A DNA stretch of 64,000 nucleotides, from positions 3,702,207 to 3,766,206 of the forward strand of contig NZ_CP031222.1 of NCBI RefSeq assembly GCF_003351745.1, given 5' to 3'. Below the pieces are notes generated by a model, which saw only the letters and a program-made list of their open reading frames with translations, was not told where the DNA came from and made no database searches. Shown here in pieces: positions 10,389 to 19,236 of the stretch; position 1 is the first letter of the stretch; each line of letters opens with the position of its first letter. This stretch comes from Aquirhabdus parva. GTDB lineage: Bacteria > Pseudomonadota > Gammaproteobacteria > Pseudomonadales > Moraxellaceae. Position numbers and translations under genes: made by a program.

Positions 10389-10473
10389 TGGTGCGGAAGG
10401 GGGGACTTGAACCCCCACGCCGTTAAGCACTACCACCTCAAGGTAGCGTGTCTACCAATTCCACCACCCCCGC
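10389..10473 (-). tRNA. tRNA-Leu (GAG)
   Basis: Class II tRNA of 85 nt with a long variable arm, anticodon loop CTTGAGG (anticodon GAG) and encoded CCA. The acceptor stem has two G-U pairs. It sits directly downstream of secG, the position of leuU in enterobacteria. Confidence 0.93.
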
Positions 10474-10502
10474 AAGAAGGACGACAAGTCTACTGGATTC
10501 AA

Positions 10503-10841
10503 TTAAGAATTGGAAGGGGTCTTTGTCGAAATAGTTGTAGGAGTTGGTGTACTTACTGGCGCAGGTGCCGAGTTAGTTGCTGGTGTTGGCAGGCTAAATA
10601 GCGATTCAGCATGACGCTTGGCAAAAATTGCCAGTGACAGACTGGTGATAAAGAAGATGGTGGTCAGAACCGCAGTTGACTTGGTCAGGAAGTTTGCTGA
10701 ACCTGATGCTCCGAATACGGTATTTGATGCGCCTGCACCAAAAGATGCACCAGCTTCTGCGCCTTTGCCTTGTTGCAGCAGGATCAAACCGATCATGCCC
10801 AATGCCACTAAAATATGTAATATCAGTACCAGCGTTTCCAC
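10503..10841 (-). CDS. secG: Preprotein translocase subunit SecG
   Basis: Inner-membrane partner of SecYE. I start at the GTG at 10841 (protein begins with residues [14 protein letters not shown] after the initiator), which has GGAG eight bases upstream; the longer frame adds an unrelated leader. The 112-residue product has two membrane segments (about 1-22 and 50-72) around the conserved loop [18 protein letters not shown], then a Pro/Thr/Ser-rich tail. It lies 16 bp after tpiA, probably in one transcript with the downstream tRNAs. Confidence 0.95.
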   Translation of the reverse strand: METLVLILHILVALGMIGLILLQQGKGAEAGASFGAGASNTVFGASGSANFLTKSTAVLTTIFFITSLSLAIFAKRHAESLFSLPTPATNSAPAPVSTPTPTTISTKTPSNS

Positions 10842-10857
10842 GTTTACATCTCCACGC

Positions 10858-11664
10858 TTAAGCGATATCAAACGCTTTGGCGATTTGCAAAAAAGAATCA
10901 GCATCAAGTGCTGCACCACCAACCAATGCCCCGTCGATATCCGGGCACTGGGCAAGTAATCCTGCATTATCCGACTTTACGCTGCCGCCGTAAAGTAGGC
11001 TCGTCTCATTTAACGCAGGACGGATGTGACTGAGGACTTGACGAATCGTGGCATGCATCTGCTGTGCATCTTCTGGACTTGCTGTACGACCGGTCCCAAT
11101 TGCCCAAACGGGCTCATAAGCCAAGATAAATTTTTGTGGGTCAATGATGCTTAAAAGTTGAGTATGTGCAGTCACTTGCGCAGTGACTATAGCAGTCGCC
11201 TGCCCAGATTCTCGCTCACTGAGGGTTTCGCCTACACACCAAATGACCCCTAAACCGGCATCTAGTGCAGCGCGAAGTTTTAATTCGATCAGTGCTTCGT
11301 CTTCATGGTGTAATGTTCTGCGTTCTGAATGACCGACAATCACCCACTCCGTACCTGCATCTATCAGCAAATCTGCAGAAATGTCGCCAGTAAATGCACC
11401 TGTATGACGTTGGGTCGCAACGTCTTGAGCAACCAGTTGAATCTTTGAAGGGATATTGGCGTGCTGAATGAGGCTGCTAATTGTGATTAAATGTAAATGC
11501 GTCGGTGCAATGGCCAGTTGACATTGTTGGATAGGCGTAGTGCTTAGTTCTGTGATCAGTGCCTGGGTCAGGTTTTTAGCCGCAGCAAGATTGGGGTTCA
11601 TTTTCCAATTGCCGATAACCCAGCGTTTACGGGTTGTGAAAGAGGGTGACGCGCTTGTAGGCAT
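10858..11664 (-). CDS. tpiA: Triosephosphate isomerase
   Basis: Interconverts glyceraldehyde-3-phosphate and dihydroxyacetone phosphate in glycolysis/gluconeogenesis. GNWKMN (catalytic Lys), VGHSERR (catalytic His) and [10 protein letters not shown] (catalytic Glu) are all present, followed by the phosphate-binding LYGGSVK and GALVGGAAL. Length 268 is slightly above the usual 250 because of an N-terminal leader; the first ATG is kept. It heads the leftward cluster with secG. Confidence 0.97.
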   Translation of the reverse strand: MPTSASPSFTTRKRWVIGNWKMNPNLAAAKNLTQALITELSTTPIQQCQLAIAPTHLHLITISSLIQHANIPSKIQLVAQDVATQRHTGAFTGDISADLLIDAGTEWVIVGHSERRTLHHEDEALIELKLRAALDAGLGVIWCVGETLSERESGQATAIVTAQVTAHTQLLSIIDPQKFILAYEPVWAIGTGRTASPEDAQQMHATIRQVLSHIRPALNETSLLYGGSVKSDNAGLLAQCPDIDGALVGGAALDADSFLQIAKAFDIA

Positions 11665-11775
11665 AATTTATTCGTATGTCAGTGCAAAATTGCGTTAATT
11701 CTAGCGCAAATCGATGATGAATAAATATGGATCGTTATTTTTGGTTCTTTAAGATCATCACTTCGGAGTAAAAAT

Positions 11776-12084
11776 ATGCAGCATGGATTGGAAAATACTG
11801 ATTCAACGATTGAACCGCTCAAGAACGGTCGCTATCGCCATTATAAAGGACAGTTTTATCAGGTCTTAGGCACAGCGAGACATTCTGAAACGCGCGAGTG
11901 GCTTGTGGTCTACCGCTGTTTATATGATGACTATAGTCTTTGGGTGAGACCTCTTGAGATGTTTATTGAGTCGATTGTTTTAGAAAACGGTGTGCAAGTC
12001 CCACGGTTTAGTTTCGTTGATCAAGATGTTGATGATTTTGTAAACAGTAGTGATGGTGAACCAGTGGGCAATTTAGGCAAATAA
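11776..12084 (+). CDS. DUF1653 domain protein
   Basis: Small (102 residues) protein with the DUF1653 signature GRYRHYKGQFYQVLGTARHS ... VVYRCLYDDYSLWVRPLEMF. The family is widespread, compact and without a settled function. It is divergently transcribed from tpiA with about 110 bp between, which probably holds both promoters. Confidence 0.9.
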   Translation: MQHGLENTDSTIEPLKNGRYRHYKGQFYQVLGTARHSETREWLVVYRCLYDDYSLWVRPLEMFIESIVLENGVQVPRFSFVDQDVDDFVNSSDGEPVGNLGK

Positions 12085-12131
12085 TAGAATCCTGACCGAT
12101 ACTTAAATGCATATTTAGATATGTTATCCGA

Positions 12132-12160
12132 TTGTACAGTCTTGCGGAGTGGGTTATAGT
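12132..12160 (+). promoter_or_regulatory. Candidate promoter for the pil genes
   Basis: TTGTAC and TATAGT are separated by exactly 17 bp, about 50 bp upstream of pilB. The -35 match is weak (3 of 6), the -10 match good (5 of 6). Confidence 0.4.
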
Positions 12161-12209
12161 CGGGAAGCTCACGGAGGTGAGGTCTTTGATAACGAATGGA
12201 TGAAGGTGT

Positions 12210-13919
12210 ATGTCTGGACAAGCGGTATCCTTCGGTGGTTTAGCGCGTCAGATTGTGAATGAAGGTATCGTCACAGCTGAAATTATGCAGCGCGCAGCCA
12301 GCGATGCTCAAACCGAAAAAATCACATTAATCTCGCATTTAGTCTCCAAAAAATTGGCCAAAGCCGATCAGATTGCTTGGTTGGTTGCGCGCGATTTTGG
12401 TGATTCCTTATTTGATCTTGATGCGATAGATCAGAGCCTCATCCCGAAAGATCTTGTAGACGAGAAGATTGTTCGTCAGTTTTCTGTTGTGCCTATTTTT
12501 AAGCGCGGTTCCCGAATATTTGTCGCGATGAGCGATCCGACACGGGTGGATGCGTTGGAAGCCATCCGTTTTGCCAGCCGCTTAGCGGTTGAGGCGGTTG
12601 TGGTCGAAGAGGACAAGCTGGCGCGACTGATAGAAAAGCTTTATGAAAACATGACCACCGCTGATTTTAGCGGCTTTGGTGGTGATGTTGAGCTGGATGT
12701 CGAAACCGAAAACAACGACGATAAAAATGCAAACGATGCAGCAGGAGCGGAAGAAGCTCCTGTTGTAAAGTTCATTAATAAAATGCTGATTGATGCGATT
12801 CGTATGGGGGCTTCAGACTTACATTTTGAGCCCTATGAGAAAAGCTATCGGATTCGCTATCGTGTTGATGGTGTGATGCGCGAAATTGCCCGTCCGCCTA
12901 TTCAATTGGCGCCTAAATTGGCAGCGCGTTTGAAAGTCATGTCGCAAATGGACATTTCTGAAAAGCGTATGCCACAAGACGGTCGAATTAAGCTCAAAGT
13001 TTCTAAAACCAAAGCAATTGACTTTCGTGTGAACTCTCTGCCAACTCTGTATGGCGAAAAAATTGTTCTGCGTATTTTGGATGCGTCGAGTGCGATGCTG
13101 GGTATTGATGCGCTCGGTTATGAGCCTGAACAAAAAGCATTGTTTATGGCTGCTCTTGAGCGCCCACAGGGAATGTTGTTGATCACAGGTCCAACTGGTT
13201 CAGGGAAAACGGTTTCGCTCTATACGGGTCTGAATATCTTGAATACAGTTGATACGAATATTTCAACAGCAGAAGACCCTGTTGAAATTAACTTAGAAGG
13301 GATTAATCAGGTTAATGTCAACTTAAAAACAGGCTTAACCTTTGCGGTCGCGCTCCGTGCATTCTTACGCCAAGATCCTGATATTGTGATGGTGGGTGAA
13401 ATCCGTGACCTTGAAACAGCCGAAATAGCTGTAAAAGCTGCACAAACAGGGCATATGGTGATGTCAACATTGCATACCAACAGTGCTCCGGAGACGTTAA
13501 CGCGTCTGCGTAACATGGGTGTGCCTTCATTTAATATTGCAACTTCAGTGAATCTGGTGATTGCGCAGCGCTTAGCACGCAGATTGTGCCCAGCGTGCAA
13601 GAGCCCTGTTGATGTACCGGCGCAAAGTTTAAAAGAAATGGGCTTTACCGATGAGGATTTGGCAACAGGATTTAAAGTTTATCAGCCCGTTGGCTGCTCT
13701 GAATGTCGTGATGGCTATAAAGGCCGTATTGGAATTTACGAGGTAATGAAAGTCACGTCTGAGATTTCACGGATTATTATGGAAGAAGGCAATGCGATCG
13801 ATATTGCCGATGCATCGCGTCGATCGGGCTTCAATGATTTACGCCGTTCAGGACTGATCAAAGTTATGCAAGGTATGACCAGTCTGCAAGAGGTAAACCG
13901 AGTCACAGGTGGCGAGTAA
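12210..13919 (+). CDS. pilB: Type IV pilus assembly ATPase PilB
   Basis: Cytoplasmic hexameric ATPase that powers pilus extension (569 residues, normal). An N-terminal MshEN-type domain precedes the GspE-type ATPase core with Walker A GPTGSGKTVSLYT (about residue 330), the Asp box, Walker B PDIVMVGEIRDLETAEIA and a His box GHMVMSTLHTN. A Cys4 zinc motif (CPACK ... CSEC) follows near residues 465-505. First gene of pilB-pilC-pilD, the conserved competence/twitching order. Confidence 0.97.
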   Translation: MSGQAVSFGGLARQIVNEGIVTAEIMQRAASDAQTEKITLISHLVSKKLAKADQIAWLVARDFGDSLFDLDAIDQSLIPKDLVDEKIVRQFSVVPIFKRGSRIFVAMSDPTRVDALEAIRFASRLAVEAVVVEEDKLARLIEKLYENMTTADFSGFGGDVELDVETENNDDKNANDAAGAEEAPVVKFINKMLIDAIRMGASDLHFEPYEKSYRIRYRVDGVMREIARPPIQLAPKLAARLKVMSQMDISEKRMPQDGRIKLKVSKTKAIDFRVNSLPTLYGEKIVLRILDASSAMLGIDALGYEPEQKALFMAALERPQGMLLITGPTGSGKTVSLYTGLNILNTVDTNISTAEDPVEINLEGINQVNVNLKTGLTFAVALRAFLRQDPDIVMVGEIRDLETAEIAVKAAQTGHMVMSTLHTNSAPETLTRLRNMGVPSFNIATSVNLVIAQRLARRLCPACKSPVDVPAQSLKEMGFTDEDLATGFKVYQPVGCSECRDGYKGRIGIYEVMKVTSEISRIIMEEGNAIDIADASRRSGFNDLRRSGLIKVMQGMTSLQEVNRVTGGE

Positions 13920-14083
13920 ATCGATCATAAAACTGCGCAGGCGCTGTTTTGTGATTAATAAAATGAGTTCAAAACGTTGATGAAGACAGAGCGATTGCAT
14001 GCGGATGCTGCAATTTAGAGATGAAGGACGATGTGTCGTATTGGTATTTAATTTCAATAGGACACGCTAAAAAGAGAGCGAAC

Positions 14084-15310
14084 ATGGCCGTCAATAAAGC
14101 ACAGGATATTCCGAATTTTCTCTACGAGGGAACCAATCGGCGGGGTCAAAAAATCAAGGGGGAAATCCCTAGTAAGAATATGGCTCTGGCGAAAGCAGTC
14201 TTGCGTAAGCAAGGGATCAATGTCACCAGCATCCGCAAGAAACAAAAGAATTTGCTTGAGTTCATTTCCAAGAAAAAAGTCTCGGCAATGGATATCGCGA
14301 TTTTTACGCGTCAATTGGCGACGATGATGAAAGCTGGGGTACCCTTAGTTCAATCTTTTGAGATTGTAGCCGAAGGATTAGATAATCCATCAATGCGTGA
14401 AGTTGTTTTGGGCATTAAAGGTGAAGTGGAGGGAGGGAATACCTTTGCAGGTGCCTTACATAAGTATCCCCAGTATTTTGATGAGCTCTTTTGTTCACTG
14501 GTTGCTTCAGGCGAGCAATCTGGTGCATTAGAAACAATGCTAGATCGTGTAGCAATCTATAAAGAAAAGAGTGAGTTGCTAAAGCAAAAGATCAAGAAAG
14601 CAATGAAATATCCTATCGCGGTTATTATCGTTGCATTAGTTGTGACGATTATTCTGATGGTAAAGGTTGTGCCTGTGTTTCAAGATCTGTTTGCGTCTTT
14701 TGGTGCGGATTTGCCCGCATTTACGCAAATGGTAGTTAACATGTCCAAGTGGATGCAGGATTACTGGTGGGCATTGATAGGTATTATTGCGCTTGCCGTT
14801 GGAGGATTTACAGAGTCGTTTAAGCGTAGCGAAAAATTCCGTGATTTTTTGGATAAGCTGGTACTGAGATTACCTATTTTTGGTGATTTGGTTTACAAGG
14901 CGATTATTGCGCGCTTTAGTCGGACATTAGCCACAACTTTTGCGGCTGGGGTACCATTAATTGATGCATTAGAGTCAACTGCTGGTGCAACCAATAATGT
15001 TTTGTACCGCAAAGCAACCATGCAAATTCGTGAAGATGTTTCGACAGGGCAGCAACTGCAATTTGCAATGCGTTCGACGGATCGTTTTCCATCAATGGCC
15101 ATACAAATGGTTGCGATTGGTGAGGAGTCTGGTGCTTTGGATGCGATGCTTGATAAAGTAGCGACTCACTTTGAAAATGAAGTGGATAACGCAGTTGATG
15201 GTTTAACATCGTTGATGGAACCTTTGATTATGGCCGTTTTGGGTGTGCTTGTTGGGGGGCTGGTGATCGCAATGTATCTGCCCATCTTCCAAATGGGCTC
15301 GGTGATGTAA
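14084..15310 (+). CDS. pilC: Type IV pilus inner-membrane platform protein PilC
   Basis: Two GspF domains with polytopic membrane segments (IAVIIVALVVTIILMVKVVP and a C-terminal hydrophobic segment). I start at the ATG at 14084 (MAVNKAQDIPNFLYEG), which matches family N-termini and has an AGAGAG site; an upstream in-frame ATG at 14021 adds 21 unlike residues. Signature blocks include FTRQLATMMKAGVPLVQSFE and FPSMAIQMVAIGEESGALD. Its stop overlaps the pilD start by one base, indicating coupling. Confidence 0.96.
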   Translation: MAVNKAQDIPNFLYEGTNRRGQKIKGEIPSKNMALAKAVLRKQGINVTSIRKKQKNLLEFISKKKVSAMDIAIFTRQLATMMKAGVPLVQSFEIVAEGLDNPSMREVVLGIKGEVEGGNTFAGALHKYPQYFDELFCSLVASGEQSGALETMLDRVAIYKEKSELLKQKIKKAMKYPIAVIIVALVVTIILMVKVVPVFQDLFASFGADLPAFTQMVVNMSKWMQDYWWALIGIIALAVGGFTESFKRSEKFRDFLDKLVLRLPIFGDLVYKAIIARFSRTLATTFAAGVPLIDALESTAGATNNVLYRKATMQIREDVSTGQQLQFAMRSTDRFPSMAIQMVAIGEESGALDAMLDKVATHFENEVDNAVDGLTSLMEPLIMAVLGVLVGGLVIAMYLPIFQMGSVM

Positions 15311-16206
15311 TGCAGAATTTGCACGATGCTTTGGATGTGATTATTGCTTTACCTTGGCTCAGTACATTGCTGATCGCATTACTGGGGCTGTGCGTCGGTA
15401 GTTTTTTGAATGTCGTGATTTACCGACTGCCGCGAATTATGGAAAGTGAGTGGCATCAAGATTGCTCCGTGCTCCTGCATGACGAGTTGCAAGAACAACA
15501 TCGCTTGGATGAGTCTAAACCCCCAGCAAAAATGACACTGAGTCAACCTGCTTCCACGTGTCCATCCTGCGGTCATAAAATCCGTTGGTATGAAAATATT
15601 CCGCTGCTGAGTTGGCTAGTACTCCGTGGTAAATGCAGCGCATGTAAGACTTCTATTGGGATTCGCTACCCTTTGGTTGAACTATTAACCATGTTGGCGT
15701 CACTCGCTGTATTTTTAGTCTTTGGTCCAACGTTACAAATGCTTTGTGCTTTAGGGCTTACTTGGGCATTGATTGCTTTGACAGGTATCGATTTTGATAC
15801 CCAATATTTACCCGATCGCATTACTTTACCGCTTGCTGCTGCAGGATTATTGGTCAATGCACAAAGTCTTTTTGTATCGCCGAGTCAGGCGATTTGGGGC
15901 TATGTCATTGGTTTTTTGGTACTGTGGATTGTCTATATTCTATTTAAAGTGATCACAGGTAAAGAAGGCATGGGCTACGGGGACTTTAAGTTACTGGCCG
16001 CGCTCGGTGCTTGGTTGGGTCCCATGCAATTGCCGTTGATTATCCTATTATCGTCCTTTGTGGGTGCCATCATTGGTATTATTTTACTTAAAGTACGTAA
16101 AGAGAATCAGCCATTTGCATTTGGACCCTATATTGCAATTGCTGGATGGATATCGCTACTGTGGGGCAATCAGTTGGTTACTGGATATTTAGGCATGTAC
16201 CATTAG
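15310..16206 (+). CDS. pilD: Prepilin peptidase / N-methyltransferase PilD
   Basis: Integral membrane aspartyl protease that cleaves and N-methylates type IV prepilins. Shows the N-terminal GSFLNVVIYRLP, a tetracysteine metal site (CPSCGHKI ... GKCSACK) and two catalytic Asp motifs (FDTQYLPD and GYGDFKLLA). Length 298 is near the family's 285-290. Several transmembrane segments fill the C-terminal half. Confidence 0.97.
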   Translation: MQNLHDALDVIIALPWLSTLLIALLGLCVGSFLNVVIYRLPRIMESEWHQDCSVLLHDELQEQHRLDESKPPAKMTLSQPASTCPSCGHKIRWYENIPLLSWLVLRGKCSACKTSIGIRYPLVELLTMLASLAVFLVFGPTLQMLCALGLTWALIALTGIDFDTQYLPDRITLPLAAAGLLVNAQSLFVSPSQAIWGYVIGFLVLWIVYILFKVITGKEGMGYGDFKLLAALGAWLGPMQLPLIILLSSFVGAIIGIILLKVRKENQPFAFGPYIAIAGWISLLWGNQLVTGYLGMYH

Positions 16207-16252
16207 ATTTAGAACGCGGTGTCAGCAGACATCGTGCACTGCTTAAAAGACA

Positions 16253-16294
16253 AAATCCCTAAACCTTGGTCAAAGAGAGGTTTGGGGATTTTTG
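16253..16294 (+). terminator. Rho-independent terminator after pilD
   Basis: A 13-bp stem (AATCCCTAAACCT with AGGTTTGGGGATT, one G-U pair) is followed by TTTTTG. Confidence 0.9.
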
Positions 16295-16355
16295 TTTGTG
16301 GTATTTAATGCTTCAATAGCGTATTCATCGCATCTCTCATCAATAGGTCCGAGCT

Positions 16356-16964
16356 ATGTTCATTGTGGGTTTAACGGGTGGTATAGGCAGTGGTAAAACA
16401 GCAGCAAGTGATTGGTTTGCAGCTCAAGGGATTACGGTGGTCGATGCCGATGTCGTCGCGCGCGAAGTGGTGATGGTAGGTCAGCCAGCACTATTAGAAA
16501 TTGCAGAAACGTTTGGTCATTGGGTACTCCAACCCGACGGCACTTTGGATCGGGCTGCGTTACGTCAACATGTATTCTTACATCCTCAGGATCGTCAGAA
16601 ATTAGAAAAGATCACCCATGCACGTATTCATGTGGCGATGGCACAGCAGTTGCAAGCGGCAACATCGCCTTATGTCATTTTGGTATCTCCTCTTTTGCTT
16701 GAATCTGGGAAGGCAGGGCTTTCCAGTTTATGTCAACGTATTTTAGTGGTTGATGTACCAGAAGAAGTGCAGCGTATCCGTGCCGGCGCTCGTGATGGAC
16801 AAACACTAGAGTCGATTGATCGAATCATGGCTGTGCAGATTGCCCGAACAGATCGCTTGGCCCAAGCTGATGATGTGGCCGTGAATGATGGGGAGCTAAC
16901 GCATTTGTATCAGCAGTTACGCGTCTTGCATGCGCAATATCTAGAGATGAGCCGAGATCATTGA
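16356..16964 (+). CDS. coaE: Dephospho-CoA kinase
   Basis: Last step of coenzyme A synthesis: ATP-dependent 3'-phosphorylation of dephospho-CoA. P-loop GGIGSGKT near residue 9, DADVVAREVV, the LVSPLLLESG block and a lid-type RxxxR region are visible. Length 202 is normal. It follows the pil terminator, so it probably has its own promoter, although the pilD-coaE neighbourhood is conserved in gammaproteobacteria. Confidence 0.96.
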   Translation: MFIVGLTGGIGSGKTAASDWFAAQGITVVDADVVAREVVMVGQPALLEIAETFGHWVLQPDGTLDRAALRQHVFLHPQDRQKLEKITHARIHVAMAQQLQAATSPYVILVSPLLLESGKAGLSSLCQRILVVDVPEEVQRIRAGARDGQTLESIDRIMAVQIARTDRLAQADDVAVNDGELTHLYQQLRVLHAQYLEMSRDH

Positions 16965-17003
16965 TTTTTTATCAGATAATTATTTAGCAATGAGCGTTTA
17001 GAC

Positions 17004-17879
17004 ATGGCAAATGTGCAGATTTCTTTTACATTGATGGATGTTTTTGCACATCAACCTTTATCAGGGAATGGGCTTAGTATCTTCAGTCTTGTAGAGGATC
17101 TCTCTGATGACTTGATGTTGTCGATTACACAAGAGATGCGTCAATTTGAAAGTATTTTTATCAAAAAGATTGATCACTCACCATCGTTCGCTGTGCGCAT
17201 CTTTACCATGGAAGAAGAGCTCCCATTTGCAGGGCATCCATTGATTGGTGCGGCGGCGTATCTTCATCACAAGAGTTATCCGAAGCAAGATGAAGTGGCG
17301 CTGAGTTTGATCACAGAATCTGGAGAAGTTTCAGTCTGTAGTCACCATATAGCGGGTGAATATTGGGCCGAAATGGATCAAGGCGTTGCCAAAGTATCGT
17401 CCCCTATTTCTGAGGAATATTTTGAAGAGATATTAGCCGCCTTAAATTTGACCCAAGCTGATCTCATCCCGAATTTACCTTTACAGGTGATTTCGACGGG
17501 TCTGCCTTATTTAATCGTGCCGCTACGTCAAAACCTACAACATGCTGGGATCGTTATTAAACACTTCGAAGCGCTATTGACCAAAGTTGGAGCAAAATTC
17601 GTGTATGTTTTGGATGTGCACCGGCGCGAAGGACGAACATGGGATAATGATGGACGGGTTGAAGATATTGCGACGGGGAGTGCAGCGGGACCTGCAGCGG
17701 TCTACTTGACCCTACATGGACATGCTAAGGTCAATGAAACGATCCAATTCAAACAAGGGCAATATGTGGGAAGACCCAGTGAGATTTTCGCGACGGTCAG
17801 TGCTGAGTTGCCGTGGTCGGTTAAAGTACGTGGGCAGGTTTGCTTTGTGGGCGAGGGTACTTTGACGTTACCTCGCTAG
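17004..17879 (+). CDS. PhzF-family isomerase/epimerase-like protein
   Basis: The 291-residue protein has the PhzF fold signatures: MDVFAHQPLSGNGLSIF at the N-terminus, the acid residue in QFESIF (about Glu49), PFAGHPLIGAA, and GSAAGPAAVYL in the second half. PhzF relatives isomerise small metabolites; outside phenazine clusters the substrate is unknown. There are no phenazine genes here. It lies 39 bp after coaE on the same strand. Confidence 0.88.
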   Translation: MANVQISFTLMDVFAHQPLSGNGLSIFSLVEDLSDDLMLSITQEMRQFESIFIKKIDHSPSFAVRIFTMEEELPFAGHPLIGAAAYLHHKSYPKQDEVALSLITESGEVSVCSHHIAGEYWAEMDQGVAKVSSPISEEYFEEILAALNLTQADLIPNLPLQVISTGLPYLIVPLRQNLQHAGIVIKHFEALLTKVGAKFVYVLDVHRREGRTWDNDGRVEDIATGSAAGPAAVYLTLHGHAKVNETIQFKQGQYVGRPSEIFATVSAELPWSVKVRGQVCFVGEGTLTLPR

Positions 17880-17921
17880 ATGTTTCTAGCGTCTGATTTA
17901 AGTGTTTTTGAGTACTCAATA

Positions 17922-18056
17922 ATGTCTAATACCAATCAAGAAAAGGGTTTAAAGGTGCGCACCGAAGTCATGGGTGAAGCTTTTGTTCAGCGTGCAATTG
18001 AAAACACGACACCGCTGACAGAGCCCATGCAGGCTCGGCGCAATAAAAAAATATAA
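17922..18056 (+). pseudogene. Carboxymuconolactone decarboxylase-family gene, 5' part, disrupted by the prophage
   Basis: An ATG at 17922 opens MSNTNQEKGLKVRTEVMGEA and continues through FVQRAIENTTPLTEPMQ. This is the N-terminal pattern of PcaC/AhpD-type carboxymuconolactone decarboxylases. The next expected block (Trp-Gly-rich core) is absent: after residue 35-37 the sequence becomes prophage attachment DNA and the frame ends after 44 codons. The rest should lie beyond the far prophage end, outside this window. The 44-residue stub lacks the active core and is presumably inactive. Confidence 0.75.
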
Positions 18057-18060
18057 TTGT
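18027..18060. other. Left attachment site (attL) of prophage copy 1
   Basis: From base 18027 onward the sequence matches that at 54710 onward; the base before differs (C versus G) as do all bases further left. The shared part begins ATGCAGGCTCGGCG. This fixes the left edge of the core. The right edge cannot be set without the far chromosomal junction. Confidence 0.8.
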
Positions 18061-18124
18061 TATAAATAAGACATTTATTGAGTTTTAAAAAAATCATGTA
18101 GCAAAGGTGTAGTAACACACTGGC

Positions 18125-18379
18125 TTAATTGTTCATGTTAAGCCAGTCTGATTTTGCCTTTTCCGCAGCGGCATCCATTGCTAAGCCTAGATCGACAATA
18201 GAAACCATATGTTCGGCTTTGTGGCCTTGTTTAATGGCCGGGTAGGGTAAGCCCTGCTTGTTTGCCAAGCGTTTAGCCTGCGTCTCATCCATGCCTAAAT
18301 CCCATGTATCAAGCGCTTGACGTAGCGTAATCATAGGCGACTTAAATTTAAGTGCAAGTAAAAAATAACTATCGGACAT
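18125..18379 (-). CDS. PrtN-like DNA-binding protein; candidate excisionase
   Basis: 84 residues beginning with the FLLALKFKSPMITLRQAL pattern of the pyocin-activator PrtN family, then a segment like LANKQGLPYPAIKQGHKA and an ending about VDLGLAMD. The family comprises small winged-helix-like DNA binders. Here it is the last gene of the leftward early operon and lies about 100 bp from the attachment site, where lambdoid excisionases sit. Excisionase is therefore an inference from position; transcriptional activation is the alternative. Overlaps the upstream gene by one base. Confidence 0.65.
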   Translation of the reverse strand: MSDSYFLLALKFKSPMITLRQALDTWDLGMDETQAKRLANKQGLPYPAIKQGHKAEHMVSIVDLGLAMDAAAEKAKSDWLNMNN

Positions 18380-18627
18380 TATTCATTCTCCTCGCGTTTA
18401 TCTGCTTTCAATTTCAGTTCCGCTTTGGCTTTCTCAAGCCGCTTTAATTCATATTCCAACCGCTCGGCATACCAGAACATAGGATATGTCGTGTAGCCGC
18501 CTCGGTAGGTTCCCCGTTCTAGCCAAACAAAACAGGGGTATTCTTTAGGGTCTTTGCCAGTTGGGAACATCTCAAGATGACTGTTTTTAAACCGACTCCA
18601 ACCCCTCTTAGTTTTAAGTAGGTGCAT
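18379..18627 (-). CDS. Hypothetical early phage protein
   Basis: 82 residues, basic N-terminus with aromatic residues (YPCFVWLERGTYRGGYTTYP) and a long charged C-terminal helix rich in Lys and Glu. No family recognised. Its start overlaps the end of the upstream gene by 14 bases and its stop touches the PrtN-like gene, so it belongs to the same leftward transcript. Confidence 0.7.
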   Translation of the reverse strand: MHLLKTKRGWSRFKNSHLEMFPTGKDPKEYPCFVWLERGTYRGGYTTYPMFWYAERLEYELKRLEKAKAELKLKADKREENE

Positions 18628-18856
18628 GGGGCTTATCCTTAATGAGTGCGAATAGCTCAGTTAGTGCATTATTAATATCAGTCAAAAACGCAATATTAAT
18701 GTCAGTTAAACTTGCATCCATTACTTTATGAATCGCCCCCTCAAGCTCTGCTATGCGCTCATCTTGAAGTATTAAAATTTCTAATGTCTCTGGTTTTGTG
18801 ATCCCAGCATCCATCCACTTTATTTTCAGTTCACGCAATCTGATTGAGTTACTCAT
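18614..18856 (-). CDS. Hypothetical early phage protein, helical
   Basis: I choose the ATG at 18856 (MSNSIRLRELKIKW) because it forms an ATGA overlap with the upstream stop; a longer frame starts three codons earlier. The 80-residue protein is predicted mostly helical with a repeated SLTDINIAF / FLTDINNAL motif. Function unknown. Confidence 0.7.
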   Translation of the reverse strand: MSNSIRLRELKIKWMDAGITKPETLEILILQDERIAELEGAIHKVMDASLTDINIAFLTDINNALTELFALIKDKPHAPT

Positions 18857-19236
18857 GATTCGCACCCGACAGGCGGCTTAGGCGGAAAACACTTTGGTTT
18901 TGGATGCCATAGACCTTTTTCATATTGGACATTTAGGTACCAAATAGCTGTATTTGGATAGTTCTCGGTGATAGCCCACAAGTAGCCGCATTCATCTGTA
19001 TCTGCTTCTGTCGGCAACCGATCAGCTATATTCACCCATTCACTTTCAACAATAATTGAATCCAGTTTGGCCGCTTGCCATGCCTCAAATGCTAGTTTTG
19101 TCTCATGGGCAATGTAGACGGCACCAATGTTTTTAGCTTTCTTAAATACATTGCTGTAAAAAGTGGCTAATTTTTCATAAGCGGTAGTGGTCTTAAACCA
19201 AGCTTCAAACCGTTGTTGTTCTAATGGGTTGCTCAT
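18853..19236 (-). CDS. DUF551-like early phage protein
   Basis: 127 residues. The segment SEWVNIADRLPTEADTDECG followed by LWAI matches the DUF551 pattern (W-x-x-x-x-D-R-L-P ... ) seen in many phage early proteins. The N-terminal half (FEAWFKTT ... AFEAWQAAK) resembles another phage repeat found in such proteins. ATGA overlap with its neighbour. Function unknown. Confidence 0.65.
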   Translation of the reverse strand: MSNPLEQQRFEAWFKTTTAYEKLATFYSNVFKKAKNIGAVYIAHETKLAFEAWQAAKLDSIIVESEWVNIADRLPTEADTDECGYLWAITENYPNTAIWYLNVQYEKGLWHPKPKCFPPKPPVGCES

